A stretch of 64,000 bases of DNA from Streptomyces echinoruber (GCF_014651135.1 NZ_BMWH01000028.1:36400-100399), one strand, 5' to 3'; positions 44,734 through 53,519 are shown, counted from the first letter of the stretch. Notes: a model not told the origin generated them from the sequence alone. Translations and numbers: made by a program.

Positions 44734-46505
44734 GCCTCCTCCCGGGTGGGGTCCTGCCCGCCGCCCTGCTCCTGAGACGGGGACGGGGGTTGGGGCTGGG
44801 GTGCGGCCGAGGGCGAGGGCGAGGAAGCGGCCGGCTCCCCTCCGGTCCCGCTCGCCTGCTTCCCGTCCTTGTCCTCCTCGGCCGGCCGCCCGGTCAGCGC
44901 GGACGCGTCCCGCGGCAGCCGCAGGGTGAACACCGCGCCGCCCTCGGGGGAGTTGGCGGCGGTGATCTCGCCGCCGTGGATGTGGGCGTTCTCCAGGGCG
45001 ATGGACAGGCCCAGGCCGCTGCCCTCGGAGCGCGGCCGGGAGGCGCTGGCCTTGTAGAAGCGGTCGAAGACGTGCGGCAGGACGTCCTCGGGGATGCCGG
45101 GTCCGTGGTCGCGCACCCGGATCACGATCTCGTCGTCCGCCTCCCGCACGGAGACCCGCACCGGCGAGCCGCCGTGCTTGAGGGCGTTGCCGATGAGGTT
45201 GGCGAGGATCACGTCGAGGCGGCGGGGGTCGAGGCGGGCGTGGATGCCGCGCTCGGCGTCGAGTTCCACGGCGTCGAGCCAGGCGCGGGCGTCGATGCAG
45301 GCGGTGATCTGGTCGGCGATGTCGACGTCGTCCAGGACGAGCCGGGCGGTGCCCGCGTCGAAGCGGGTGACCTCCATCAGGTTCTCGACCAGGTCGTTCA
45401 GGCGCCGGGTCTCGCTGATCACCAGGCGTACGGCGGGCTCGATCATCGGGTCGATGCCGCCGCCCTCCATCTCCAGTTCCTCCTCCAGCACTTCGGTGAC
45501 GGCGGTGATGGCGGTCAGCGGGGTGCGCAGCTCGTGCGACATGTCGGCGACGAAGCGGCGGGAGGCCTCGTCCCGCGCGGCCATCTCCGCGACCCGCTTC
45601 TCCAGCGCTTCCGCCGCGTTGTTGAACGTCCGCGACAGATCGGCGAGTTCGTCGGTGCCGGAGACCCGCAGCCGGGTGTCCAGCTTGCCCTCGCCGAGCC
45701 GGCGGGCGGCGACGCCGAGCCGCTGCACGGGCTTGAGCACGGTGGACGCGGCGGCCTGCGCCAGCAGCGCGGAGCCGATCAGCGCCAGGCCGGTGGCGAT
45801 GCCCAGGGACCAGGCCAGCGAGTTGAGGTCCTTGGCCTCCGGCTCCAGCGACTTGACCATGTAGCCGGTGGGCCCGCCGCCGATCACCCGTGTCCCCGCG
45901 ACCAGGTACGGGGTGCCGTGGTCGACGACCCGCTGCCAGTACAGGTGGTAGGGCGACTTGTTGGCGGAGGTGACCTTCTGCTGCCGGTTCACCGCGGCGC
46001 GCAGCGGCTTCGGCACGTCCTTGAGGGAGAAGCCGTTCAGGCCGCCGGAGGTGCCGTACGCCGTGCGCCCGCCGGGGTCGGTGGCGACCAGCAGCACGCT
46101 GAAGTGCTGGCTGCCGCTGGCCATCTGCCCGGCGGTGCGCTGCAGTTCGTCCTGTGTGGGGTGGACGGGCAGGGCGCCGGCGCGGTTCTGCATCTCCTGC
46201 TGGAAGTCGCGCAGTACCGCGTCCTGGGCGCGGGTGAGGACGGCCTCGCGGTTGAGCCAGTACGCGATGCCGGACGCCGACACGGCGGCGGTCAGCGCGA
46301 CCAGGGCGAAGACGACGACCAGGCGCAGCCGCAGGCTGGTGAAGCGCAGCCGGGACAGCGCCCCGCGCGCGGCCCAGCCGCGGGCGCCCTCCTGCTGGTC
46401 GGTCCGCTGGTCGGTCTGCTGGTCGGTCTGCTGGTCGGCCGGCCGGCCGGTGCGCCGGTCCGCGTGCTGTTCTGCGTGCTGTTCTGACACGTGCGGAGAA
46501 GTCAC
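44730..46505 (-). CDS. afsQ2: Sensor histidine kinase AfsQ2
   Basis: The 591-residue kinase has a Gln/Thr/Asp repeat at the N-terminus (TDQQTDQQTDQRTDQQ), a first helix at about 48-70, an outside sensor domain, a second helix and HAMP domain, then SHELRTPLTAITAVTEVLEE with the phosphorylated histidine near residue 322, NLIGNALKHG, DHGPGIPEDVLPHVFDRF and GSGLGLSIA. The C-terminal tail is Ser/Pro/Gln-rich. The GTG start overlaps the afsQ1 stop (GTGA). By homology it phosphorylates AfsQ1 and links nutrient state to antibiotic production. Confidence 0.92.
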   Translation of the reverse strand: MTSPHVSEQHAEQHADRRTGRPADQQTDQQTDQRTDQQEGARGWAARGALSRLRFTSLRLRLVVVFALVALTAAVSASGIAYWLNREAVLTRAQDAVLRDFQQEMQNRAGALPVHPTQDELQRTAGQMASGSQHFSVLLVATDPGGRTAYGTSGGLNGFSLKDVPKPLRAAVNRQQKVTSANKSPYHLYWQRVVDHGTPYLVAGTRVIGGGPTGYMVKSLEPEAKDLNSLAWSLGIATGLALIGSALLAQAAASTVLKPVQRLGVAARRLGEGKLDTRLRVSGTDELADLSRTFNNAAEALEKRVAEMAARDEASRRFVADMSHELRTPLTAITAVTEVLEEELEMEGGGIDPMIEPAVRLVISETRRLNDLVENLMEVTRFDAGTARLVLDDVDIADQITACIDARAWLDAVELDAERGIHARLDPRRLDVILANLIGNALKHGGSPVRVSVREADDEIVIRVRDHGPGIPEDVLPHVFDRFYKASASRPRSEGSGLGLSIALENAHIHGGEITAANSPEGGAVFTLRLPRDASALTGRPAEEDKDGKQASGTGGEPAASSPSPSAAPQPQPPSPSQEQGGGQDPTREEA

Positions 46506-47179
46506 TGAGGCGGGTCCAGGCGGTAGCCGACACCGCGGACGGTGCGGATCAGCGTCGGGGACGACGGCACGTCCTCGACCTTGGCGCGCAGCCGCTGCAC
46601 GCACGCGTCGACCAGGCGGGAGTCGCCGAGGTAGTCGTGCTCCCACACAAGCCGCAGCAGCTGCTGCCGGGACAGCGCCTGCCCCGGACGCCGGCTCAGC
46701 TCCAGCAGCAGCCGCAGCTCGGTCGGCGTCAGCTGCAGGTCCTGGCCGTTCTTGGTGACCGTCATCGCCGCGCGGTCGATGACGAGGTTGCCGAAGACGG
46801 CGGAGTCGTTGGACTCCCGCTCGCCGCGCCGCAGCACGGCCCGGATCCGGGCGTCCAGCACCCGTCCCTGCACGGGCTTGACGACGTAGTCGTCCGCGCC
46901 GGACTCCAGGCCGACCACGACGTCGATGTCGTCGCTGCGCGCGGTCAGCAGGATGATCGGCAACTGGTCCGTGCGCCGGATGCGCCGGCACACCTCGAAG
47001 CCGTCGATGCCGGGCAGCATCACGTCCAGCACGATCAGGTCCGGCCGCTGCTCGCGCAGCATCTTCAGGCCGTCCTCACCGGAGGCGGCCGTGGCCACGC
47101 GGTGCCCCTGGCGCGTCAGCGACAGTTCCAGGGCCGTACGGATGGCGTCGTCGTCCTCGATCAGCAACAGGGAAGGCAC
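46502..47179 (-). CDS. afsQ1: Response regulator AfsQ1
   Basis: The 225-residue OmpR-type regulator has a receiver domain with LLIEDDDAIRTALELSL, phosphorylated aspartate in LIVLDVMLPGIDGFEVC and LLTARSDDIDVVVGLESGAD, and a winged-helix domain ending IRTVRGVGYRLDPPQ. It matches the AfsQ1 sequence I know from Streptomyces almost throughout. The GTG at 47179 gives the 225-residue length of the known protein; an ATG at 47188 would add three residues. It should bind the box at 47316-47331 and control the divergent sigQ gene and antibiotic genes. Confidence 0.94.
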   Translation of the reverse strand: MPSLLLIEDDDAIRTALELSLTRQGHRVATAASGEDGLKMLREQRPDLIVLDVMLPGIDGFEVCRRIRRTDQLPIILLTARSDDIDVVVGLESGADDYVVKPVQGRVLDARIRAVLRRGERESNDSAVFGNLVIDRAAMTVTKNGQDLQLTPTELRLLLELSRRPGQALSRQQLLRLVWEHDYLGDSRLVDACVQRLRAKVEDVPSSPTLIRTVRGVGYRLDPPQ

Positions 47180-47315
47180 AGGGCTCATTCTGGCCCATGG
47201 CGGGGCGGGGCTGCGACACCCGTACGTCACCCGTACGGCGCCGTGCGCGCAGCGTGCCCGGCCGTGCGCGGACCGTGCGGCGCGGCTGAGCTGCGGGAGA
47301 GCGGCCCGGACCCCT

Positions 47316-47331
47316 GTGACAGGCCTGTGAC
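47316..47331. promoter_or_regulatory. AfsQ1-binding box upstream of sigQ
   Basis: GTGAC AGGCCT GTGAC fits the reported AfsQ1 consensus GTNAC-N6-GTNAC exactly. It lies in the gap between the divergent afsQ1 and sigQ genes, about 95 bases before the sigQ start. Confidence 0.8.
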
Positions 47332-47426
47332 AGTCGGCGGACACGGCGATGAAGTGGCCGCGGCAAGCTTTTCGGCACAGGCAAGGAAACAGCCGGAAAC
47401 CGGAAGTCCACGACGGGGGGCGCGAG

Positions 47427-48236
47427 ATGAACACGCTGCACGGCATCAGCACCAGCGCAGTGGTCACGCGTCTGCACGACGTGACCCGGAACACGGAGAA
47501 GTCCGGAGCCGGCGGCACCTCCCTGCTCGAGCGGAACCGAGAGCTCGGGGGAGGGCGGGGATGTGCTCGTGGCGCCGGGCGTCAGCACACCGCACATGGC
47601 GGCACCGCGTACATGTCGGTGGTTGACGCGCACACGGGGGGAAGGCCCACGGGGGAGACGGGGGACAGCGGGGGAAGCGCGTACGGGGAGGCATCGGGGG
47701 AGCGCCGCTCCCTGTCGGAGGCGGAGTTCACCGCCTACGTCCAGGAGCGCCGCGCCTCCCTGTACGCCACCGCCTACCACCTGACCGGCGACCGCTTCGA
47801 GGCCGAGGACCTGCTGCAGAACGCGCTGTTCTCGACGTACCGGGCGTGGGACCGGATCAGCGACAAGGCGGCGGTCGGCGGATACCTCCGCCGCACCATG
47901 ACCAACCTGCACATCAGCGCCTGGCGGCGCCGCAAGCTCAACGAGTACCCGACCGAGGAACTGCCGGAGACGCCCGGCGACACGGACGCGATGCGCGGCA
48001 CCGAGCTGCGCGCGGTCCTGTGGCAGGCGCTGGCCCGGCTGCCCGAGCTCCAGCGCACCATGCTGGTCCTGCGCTACTACGAGGGCCGCACGGACCCGGA
48101 GATCGCGGAGATCCTCGGCATCAGCGTCGGCACGGTCAAGTCCAGCATCTGGCGCTCCCTGCGCCGGCTGCGCGAGGACCAGGCCCTCAGCTTCGGCCGT
48201 GACGAGACGGAGTCCTTCGGCGAACTCGTCGCCTGA
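47427..48236 (+). CDS. sigQ: ECF sigma factor SigQ
   Basis: The 269-residue sigma factor has sigma region 2 (YATAYHLTGDRFEAEDLLQNALFSTYRAW; YLRRTMTNLHISAWRRRK) and region 4 (LARLPELQRTMLVLRYYEG, DPEIAEILGISVGTVKSSIWRSLRRL). A 100-residue Gly/Ser/Thr-rich N-terminal extension precedes region 2; the ATG at 47427 has a GGGGGG site, but later starts are possible. Position divergent to afsQ1 is that of sigQ in S. coelicolor, where SigQ opposes the AfsQ1/Q2 effect on antibiotic production. Confidence 0.9.
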   Translation: MNTLHGISTSAVVTRLHDVTRNTEKSGAGGTSLLERNRELGGGRGCARGAGRQHTAHGGTAYMSVVDAHTGGRPTGETGDSGGSAYGEASGERRSLSEAEFTAYVQERRASLYATAYHLTGDRFEAEDLLQNALFSTYRAWDRISDKAAVGGYLRRTMTNLHISAWRRRKLNEYPTEELPETPGDTDAMRGTELRAVLWQALARLPELQRTMLVLRYYEGRTDPEIAEILGISVGTVKSSIWRSLRRLREDQALSFGRDETESFGELVA

Positions 48237-48640
48237 GCGCGGCGGTTCGGCCGGAGGACCGGGGGAGAAGCACGGGGGAACCACGGGGGACCGCGCGGAG
48301 CCAGGGGGAACCGCGGGGGGAACCACAACACGGGGGAATCGCAAGGGGAGAAGGAAAAGGGAAGCCCGAGGGGGGTTCGGGAACACGGGGGAGCTCTGGG
48401 GGGAGCACCGGGGAGCGGGGCTGGAGGGCCGAGGGGGGCCCGTCCGGCCCCGCTTTCCCTTTCCGTTGCCTGCTGTCCGTTTCCCGCTTTCCGTTTCCGC
48501 TTTCTGCTGTCCCGGCTCCGGCAGGCCCGTACGGCCGCGGAGCCGTCATGCGCCTCCCGTGTCTCCCGTCTCTCCCGTGCCTTCCGTGCGAGTCCCTGCG
48601 GTTCCCGCGGCTCCCGTGGTTTTCGTGGTTCCCGCAGCCG
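48237..48640. other. Intergenic region after sigQ with purine then pyrimidine repeats
   Basis: This 404-base gap has no gene. It holds ACGGGGGAACC-like purine-rich repeats (48250-48440), then CGCTTTCCCTTTCCG-like pyrimidine repeats (48450-48520) and CTCCCGTG repeats (48547-48640). The purine and pyrimidine blocks could pair, but no clean hairpin was found. Confidence 0.65.
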
Positions 48641-49279
48641 TCACGCCGCCGTCGGCGCGGTCCGCGCCCGGCCGCCGTCCGCCGCGGCCGCCAGCCGGTC
48701 CAAAGCCTCGTCGAGGTCGCAGGGGTGGGCGCCGAGGGCGACCTGGTGGGCGACGATGGAGCGCTCGGCGCGCATCAGGCGCCAGCCGCGCCGCAGCAGG
48801 AACGGCACCGACTTGCGGCCCTCCCGCACGTCCCGCAGGAAGCGGCGGCGGAACGTGGTGAGCGGGCCGCGGGTCAGGCACAGCGCGTCGGCGAGCACCC
48901 CGAGTTCCCGGCAGCGCCGCACGATCTCGGCGGCGAAGACGCCCTCGGCCACGAACAGCGGGCTCCCGCCGAGGTGCAGCGTGGTCTCGCCGGTGCGGGC
49001 GCTGCGGGCGATGTCGTAGACCGGGACGGTGGCGGAGCCCGTGGCGCACAGCCGGGCGATCGCCTCGACGGCGACATCCGCGTCCCACGACAGCGGATGG
49101 TCCCAGTCGATGTCCGAACTCCCCTCCACCAGCGGCAGGGTCGGGTCGTCGCCCTCCTTGTAGAAGTCGTCGAGACGCAGGACCGGCAGCCCGGAGCGGG
49201 CGGCGGCGAGGGACTTGCCCGAACCCGAGGGGCCGCACAGCAGCACGACACGGGCCGGTGACGGGGGATGAAGGCTCAC
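48641..49279 (-). CDS. Uridine kinase-like P-loop protein
   Basis: The 212-residue protein has Walker A GPSGSGKSLAAARSG (about 17-31), then VLRLDDFYKEGDDPTLP and DIDWDHPLSWDAD, which match the uridine kinase family (LDDFYK and DWDHP). LFVAEGVFAAEIVRRCRELG holds the strand-lid region. It should phosphorylate a nucleoside, perhaps uridine, in the cytoplasm. It starts with GTG at 49279. It lies alone between sigQ and a divergent small exported gene, and has no copy of the nucleoside palindrome. Family assignment is by motif. Confidence 0.75.
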   Translation of the reverse strand: MSLHPPSPARVVLLCGPSGSGKSLAAARSGLPVLRLDDFYKEGDDPTLPLVEGSSDIDWDHPLSWDADVAVEAIARLCATGSATVPVYDIARSARTGETTLHLGGSPLFVAEGVFAAEIVRRCRELGVLADALCLTRGPLTTFRRRFLRDVREGRKSVPFLLRRGWRLMRAERSIVAHQVALGAHPCDLDEALDRLAAAADGGRARTAPTAA

Positions 49280-49406
49280 GGAACACCAGTTTGACGCATG
49301 GTGGACACCCTGCCGAGCCCGCGGGTCGGCTTTGGCGCGTGCGTCACACCTCAACTACCCTTCGTGCGGACATCATCACCCTGTGCAGCAGAAGGTGGCA
49401 CCAGCA

Positions 49407-49808
49407 ATGGCTCGACACGCCTCCCTCCCGACTCCCGCCGCCCGCCGGGCCCTGGTCGTCCTCGTGTCCGCGGGCATCGCCGTCGGCGCGGGCGCGGCGA
49501 CGGCCGCCGCGGACGGCCTGTCCGCCGCGCCCGGCCCGCACCACCGGCCCGTGGACACCGGACGGATCGACCCGGAGGCCGGCCTGCGCGGCACGCTCGG
49601 CAGCGCGCGGTACGCCACCGGGGCGGTCCAGGGGCTCAAGCCCAACCCCCTCGCCGGCACCGGCGTCGACCCCCTCGACAACGGTGTGAGCACCCGGATC
49701 AGCGACTTCCGGCCGCTGGAGTCCAAGGCGCTGACCGGTCCGGTGGCGCAGGCGCCGTCCCTCGGGGCGGTGCCGGTGCTGGGGCAGGCGATGGGCCTGC
49801 TGGGCTGA
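49407..49808 (+). CDS. Small secreted protein
   Basis: The 133-residue protein has a signal peptide (RRALVVLVSAGIAVGAGAATAAADG, cleavage likely near residue 35) and a mature part with GLKPNPLAGTGVDPLDNGVSTRISDF and a short hydrophobic end. It is of the Streptomyces small exported type, with no function known to me. The ATG has GAAGG upstream. It is divergent from the uridine kinase-like gene. A strong palindromic terminator follows. Confidence 0.75.
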   Translation: MARHASLPTPAARRALVVLVSAGIAVGAGAATAAADGLSAAPGPHHRPVDTGRIDPEAGLRGTLGSARYATGAVQGLKPNPLAGTGVDPLDNGVSTRISDFRPLESKALTGPVAQAPSLGAVPVLGQAMGLLG

Positions 49809-49829
49809 CGCCGACCCGGCGCGGCAGGC

Positions 49830-49863
49830 GCACAGCCGCACCCCGGCCGGGGTGCGGCTGTGC
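49830..49863. terminator. Perfect 34-base palindromic terminator
   Basis: GCACAGCCGCACCCCGG is followed directly by its exact reverse complement, giving 17-base arms with no separate loop. It lies between the convergent small exported gene and the truncated aldehyde dehydrogenase gene. Confidence 0.88.
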
Positions 49864-49918
49864 GGTACGCCGTGGTGCTCCGCCGGGCCGCGGGTCAGGT
49901 CGCGGGGCAGGCCGTGGG

Positions 49919-50929
49919 TCAGTACGACGAACCCGACGCGCCCAGCGATCCTGTCGGGTGCCAGACCGTCTTGGTCTCCAGGAACGCGGTCATGCGCTCG
50001 ATGCCCGGCACGGCGGAGTAGTCCACGGGCCGCGGGCGGAGCACTCGCTTGAGGTTGTCGGCCGCGGCGATCTCCAGTTCCTTCGCCAGCTCCTCGTCGG
50101 CGCCCGCCAGGTCGATGGCGTTGACGTCCTGGTGCGCGGCGAGTGGCGCGGCGATCTCGGCCGTACGGCCGGAGAGGACGTTGACGACACCGCCGGGCAG
50201 GTCGGAGGTGGCCAGGACCTCGCCCAGCGACAGTGCCGGCAGCGGGCGCCGCTCGCTCGCCACCACGACCGCCGTGTTGCCGGTGGCGATCACCGGGGCG
50301 ACGACGGAGACCAGGCCGAGGAACGACGACTCCTGCGGGGCCAGGACGGCCACCACGCCGGTCGGCTCGGGAGTGGAGAGGTTGAAGAAGGGGCCCGCGA
50401 CCGGGTTGCCGCCGCCGACCACCTGGGCGATCTTGTCGGTCCAGCCCGCGTACCAGACCCAGCGGTCGATCGTCGCGTCCACCACCGCCGCCGCCTCGGA
50501 CCCGCTCAGGCCCTCGGCGTCGGCGACCTCCCGCGCGAACTGCTCCCGGCGGCCCTCCAGCATCTCCGCGATCCGGTAGAGGATCTGCCCCCGGTTGTAC
50601 GCCGTCGCGCCCGACCAGGCGCCGAACGCCTTGCGGGCGGCGACCACCGCGTCCCGGGCGTCCTTGCGGGAGGCCAGGGGCGCGTTGGCCAGCCACTTGC
50701 CCTGTGAGTCCGTCACCTCGTACACCCGGCCGCTCTCGGAACGCGGGAACTTCCCGCCCACGTACAGCTTGTAGGTCTTGAAGACGGAGAGCCGCTCGGT
50801 CTTCCCGGCCTTCCCGGTCCTTCCGGTCTTCTCGATCTTCCCGGTGCTCCCGGTCTTCCCAGGGTTCCCGGTGCTCCCGGTCTTCCCAGCGTTCCCGGTG
50901 TTCCCGGTCTTCTCGGACGTGTCAGACAT
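49919..50929 (-). CDS. Truncated aldehyde dehydrogenase-family protein, no catalytic residues
   Basis: The 336-residue protein aligns with the N-terminal NAD-binding half of aldehyde dehydrogenases (YKLYVGGKFPRSESGRVYEV, ALASRKDARDAVVAARKAFGAW, APVIATGNTAVVVASERR, LPGGVVNVLSGRT). The family length is about 480. The catalytic cysteine and glutamate regions (QxCC, ELGGK) are absent. Residues 8-44 are a Lys-Thr-Gly triplet repeat. The ATG overlaps the stop of the full-length enzyme by 8 bases. I think it is a partner or pseudoenzyme of that enzyme. Confidence 0.8.
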   Translation of the reverse strand: MSDTSEKTGNTGNAGKTGSTGNPGKTGSTGKIEKTGRTGKAGKTERLSVFKTYKLYVGGKFPRSESGRVYEVTDSQGKWLANAPLASRKDARDAVVAARKAFGAWSGATAYNRGQILYRIAEMLEGRREQFAREVADAEGLSGSEAAAVVDATIDRWVWYAGWTDKIAQVVGGGNPVAGPFFNLSTPEPTGVVAVLAPQESSFLGLVSVVAPVIATGNTAVVVASERRPLPALSLGEVLATSDLPGGVVNVLSGRTAEIAAPLAAHQDVNAIDLAGADEELAKELEIAAADNLKRVLRPRPVDYSAVPGIERMTAFLETKTVWHPTGSLGASGSSY

Positions 50930-52382
50930 CGAGGTACGCCTCCAGGCCGTGGCGGCCGCCCTCGCGGCCGAAGCCCGACTCCTTGTAACCGCCGAACGGC
51001 GAGGTCGGGTCGAACTTGTTGAACGTGTTGGACCACACGACGCCGGCGCGCAGCTTGTTCGCGACGGCCAAAATCCGCGAGCCCTTCTCGGTCCAGACGC
51101 CGGCCGAGAGGCCGTAGGGGGTGTTGTTGGCCTTGGCGACGGCCTCCTCGGGGGTGCGGAAGGTCAGCACGGACAGGACGGGTCCGAAGATCTCGTCCCG
51201 GGCGATGGTGTGCGCCTGGGTGACGTTGGTGAACAGCGTCGGCGCGAACCAGTAGCCGGAGGACGGCAGTTCGCAGGGCACGGTCCAGCGCTCGGCGCCC
51301 TCCGCCTCGCCCCGGTCGGCGAGGTCGGTGATCCGGGCGAGCTGCTCGGCGGAGTTGATCGCGCCGATGTCGGTGTTCTTGTCCAGCGGATCGCCGAGCC
51401 GCAGGGTGGACAGCCGCCGCTTGAGGGCGTCCAGCAGCTCGTCGTGGATCGACTCCTGCACCAGCAGGCGCGAACCGGCGCAGCAGACCTGGCCCTGGTT
51501 GAAGAAGATGCCGTTGACGATGCCCTCGACGGCCTGGTCGATCGGGGCGTCGTCGAAGACGATGTTGGCGCCCTTGCCGCCGAGTTCGAGGGTGAGCTTC
51601 TTGCGGGTGCCGGCGACGGTGCGGGCGATCTCCTTGCCGACGGCCGTCGAGCCGGTGAAGGCCACCTTGTCCACGTCCGGGTGCGCGACGAGCGCGGCGC
51701 CGGTGCGGCCGTCGCCGGTGACGATGTTGACGACGCCCTTCGGCAGGCCCGCCTGGCGGCAGACGTCCGCGAAGAACAGCGCGGACAGCGGGGTCGTCTC
51801 CGCCGGCTTCAGCACGACGGTGTTGCCGGTCGCGAGCGCCGGGGCGATCTTCCACGCCAGCATCAGCAGCGGGAAGTTCCAGGGGATGACCTGGCCGGCC
51901 ACGCCCAGCGGGCGCGGGTCGGGGCCGAAACCGGCGTAGGAGAGCTTGTCGGCCCAGCCGGCGTAGTAGAAGAAGTGCGCGGCGACCAGGGGCAGGTCGA
52001 CGTCCCTGGTCTCCCGGATCGGCTTGCCGTTGTCCAGGGTCTCCAGGACCGCCAGTTCGCGGCTGCGCTCCTGGATGATGCGGGCGATGCGGAAGAGGTA
52101 CTTGGCGCGCTCGGAGCCGGGCAGCGCGGACCACGTCCCGAAGGCCCGGCGGGCGGCCGCGACCGCGCGGTCCACGTCGGTCTCGTCGGCCTGGGTGACC
52201 TCCGACAGCACCTCCTCGGTGCTGGGCGAGACGGTCTTGAAGACCCTGCCCTGGGCGCCCTCGGTGAACTCGCCGTCGATGAACAGGCCGTAGGACGGCG
52301 CGATGTCGACGATCGCGCGCGACTCGGGGGCGGGGGCGTACTCGAAGGCGGCGGGCCGCTTGCCGCCGTTGTCCGTCGTCAT
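50922..52382 (-). CDS. NAD(P)-dependent aldehyde dehydrogenase
   Basis: The 486-residue enzyme is a complete aldehyde dehydrogenase: PWNFPLLMLAWKIAPALATG, TGSTAVGKEIA, LELGGKGANIVFDDA with the general-base glutamate, FFNQGQVCCAGSRLLV with the nucleophilic cysteine, and EIFGPVLSVLTF. It lies 5 bases after deoC on the same strand. DeoC releases acetaldehyde and glyceraldehyde 3-phosphate, so oxidation of acetaldehyde is the likely job, as inferred from the operon. The ATG at 52382 has a GATCACCATG context with no strong ribosome site. Confidence 0.9.
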   Translation of the reverse strand: MTTDNGGKRPAAFEYAPAPESRAIVDIAPSYGLFIDGEFTEGAQGRVFKTVSPSTEEVLSEVTQADETDVDRAVAAARRAFGTWSALPGSERAKYLFRIARIIQERSRELAVLETLDNGKPIRETRDVDLPLVAAHFFYYAGWADKLSYAGFGPDPRPLGVAGQVIPWNFPLLMLAWKIAPALATGNTVVLKPAETTPLSALFFADVCRQAGLPKGVVNIVTGDGRTGAALVAHPDVDKVAFTGSTAVGKEIARTVAGTRKKLTLELGGKGANIVFDDAPIDQAVEGIVNGIFFNQGQVCCAGSRLLVQESIHDELLDALKRRLSTLRLGDPLDKNTDIGAINSAEQLARITDLADRGEAEGAERWTVPCELPSSGYWFAPTLFTNVTQAHTIARDEIFGPVLSVLTFRTPEEAVAKANNTPYGLSAGVWTEKGSRILAVANKLRAGVVWSNTFNKFDPTSPFGGYKESGFGREGGRHGLEAYLDV

Positions 52383-52387
52383 GGTGA

Positions 52388-53344
52388 TCAGTCCACCGTC
52401 ACGTAGTCGGGGCCGGAGTAGCGGCCGGTGGCCAGCTTCTGACGCTGCATCAGCAGGTCGTTGAGGAGGGAGGAGGCGCCGAAGCGGAACCAGTGCGGGT
52501 CCAGCCAGTCCGCGCCCGCCGTCTCGTTGACCAGCACCAGGAACTTGATCGCGTCCTTGGCGGTCCGGATGCCGCCGGCCGGCTTCACCCCGACCTGCAC
52601 GCCGGTGGCCGCGCGGAAGTCGCGCACCGCCTCCAGCATCAGCAGCGTGTTGGCCGGGGTGGCGTTGACGGCGACCTTGCCGGTGGAGGTCTTGATGAAA
52701 TCGGCCCCGGCCAGCATGGCGAGCCAGCTCGCGCGGCGGATGTTGTCGTACGTCGACAGCTCGCCGGTCTCGAAGATGACCTTCAGGCGGGCGTGCGGGC
52801 CGCAGGCCTCCTTCACGGCGACGATCTCGTCGTACACCTTCAGGTACCGGCCCGCGAGGAAGGCGCCGCGGTCGATGACCATGTCGACCTCGTCGGCGCC
52901 CGCGGCGACGGCCTCGCGCACGTCCGCGAGCTTCACCGACAGCGCCGCGCGGCCGGCGGGGAAGGCGGTGGCGACGGAGGCCACCTTCACGCCGGAGCCC
53001 GCGACGGCCTCCTTGGCGACGGCCACCAGATCGGGGTAGACGCACACCGCGGCCGTCGAGGGCGTGGTGCGGTCGGTCGGGTCGGGGCGGACCGCCTTGG
53101 CGCCGAGCGCCCGGACCTTGCCCGGGGTGTCCGCGCCCTCCAGCGTCGTCAGGTCGACCATCGAGATGGCCAGGTCGAGGGCGTACGCCTTCGCGGTGGT
53201 CTTGATGGAACGGGTGCCGAGCGAGGCGGCGCGCGCCTCCAGGCCGACCGCGTCGACGCCGGGCAGCCCGTGCAGGAAGCGGCGCAGCGTGCCGTCGGAC
53301 GCGGTGACGTCTTGGAGCGGGTGTGCTGGTGCAGTGGTGGACAT
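52388..53344 (-). CDS. deoC: Deoxyribose-phosphate aldolase
   Basis: The 318-residue enzyme cleaves deoxyribose 5-phosphate to glyceraldehyde 3-phosphate and acetaldehyde. Motifs are AVCVYPDLVAVAKEAV, VASVATAFPAGRAALSVKL, LKVIFETGEL and ADFIKTSTGKVAVNATPANT, with the Schiff-base lysine in FIKTSTGK. VGVKPAGGIRTAKDAIKF follows. The N-terminal 45 residues extend beyond the core. It starts with ATG 12 bases after a -10 box and has the nucleoside palindrome in its promoter. The aldehyde dehydrogenase genes follow in the same operon. Confidence 0.95.
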   Translation of the reverse strand: MSTTAPAHPLQDVTASDGTLRRFLHGLPGVDAVGLEARAASLGTRSIKTTAKAYALDLAISMVDLTTLEGADTPGKVRALGAKAVRPDPTDRTTPSTAAVCVYPDLVAVAKEAVAGSGVKVASVATAFPAGRAALSVKLADVREAVAAGADEVDMVIDRGAFLAGRYLKVYDEIVAVKEACGPHARLKVIFETGELSTYDNIRRASWLAMLAGADFIKTSTGKVAVNATPANTLLMLEAVRDFRAATGVQVGVKPAGGIRTAKDAIKFLVLVNETAGADWLDPHWFRFGASSLLNDLLMQRQKLATGRYSGPDYVTVD

Positions 53345-53356
53345 GGTCACCAGGCG

Positions 53357-53385
53357 AGCATATCTACGCGCGTAGCGGCTGTACA
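53357..53385 (-). promoter_or_regulatory. deoC promoter
   Basis: On the minus strand TGTACA (53385-53380) and TATGCT (53362-53357) are separated by exactly 17 bases. Palindrome site 5 fills most of that spacer. Confidence 0.7.
53364..53375. promoter_or_regulatory. Nucleoside-regulon palindrome, site 5 (perfect)
   Basis: CTACGCGCGTAG sits between the -35 and -10 boxes of deoC and 20 bases before its ATG. Confidence 0.85.
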
Positions 53386-53409
53386 GGGTGGGGCGGCCGT
53401 CTTCCCGGG

Positions 53410-53482
53410 CGCCGACCGGCACCGTCCGGTACTGCCCGGCGCCGCTCGGCACTGCCCGGCACCGCCCGGCACTGCCCGGCCG
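53410..53482. repeat. Short GCCCGGCACT-type tandem repeat
   Basis: About seven degenerate 10-11 base units (GCCCGGCACT and variants) fill the divergent gap between deoC and the PH-domain gene. Confidence 0.7.
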
Positions 53483-53519
53483 TGGACGCACCGGCCGGGG
53501 CGCCGCCGGCGGCGTCGGG

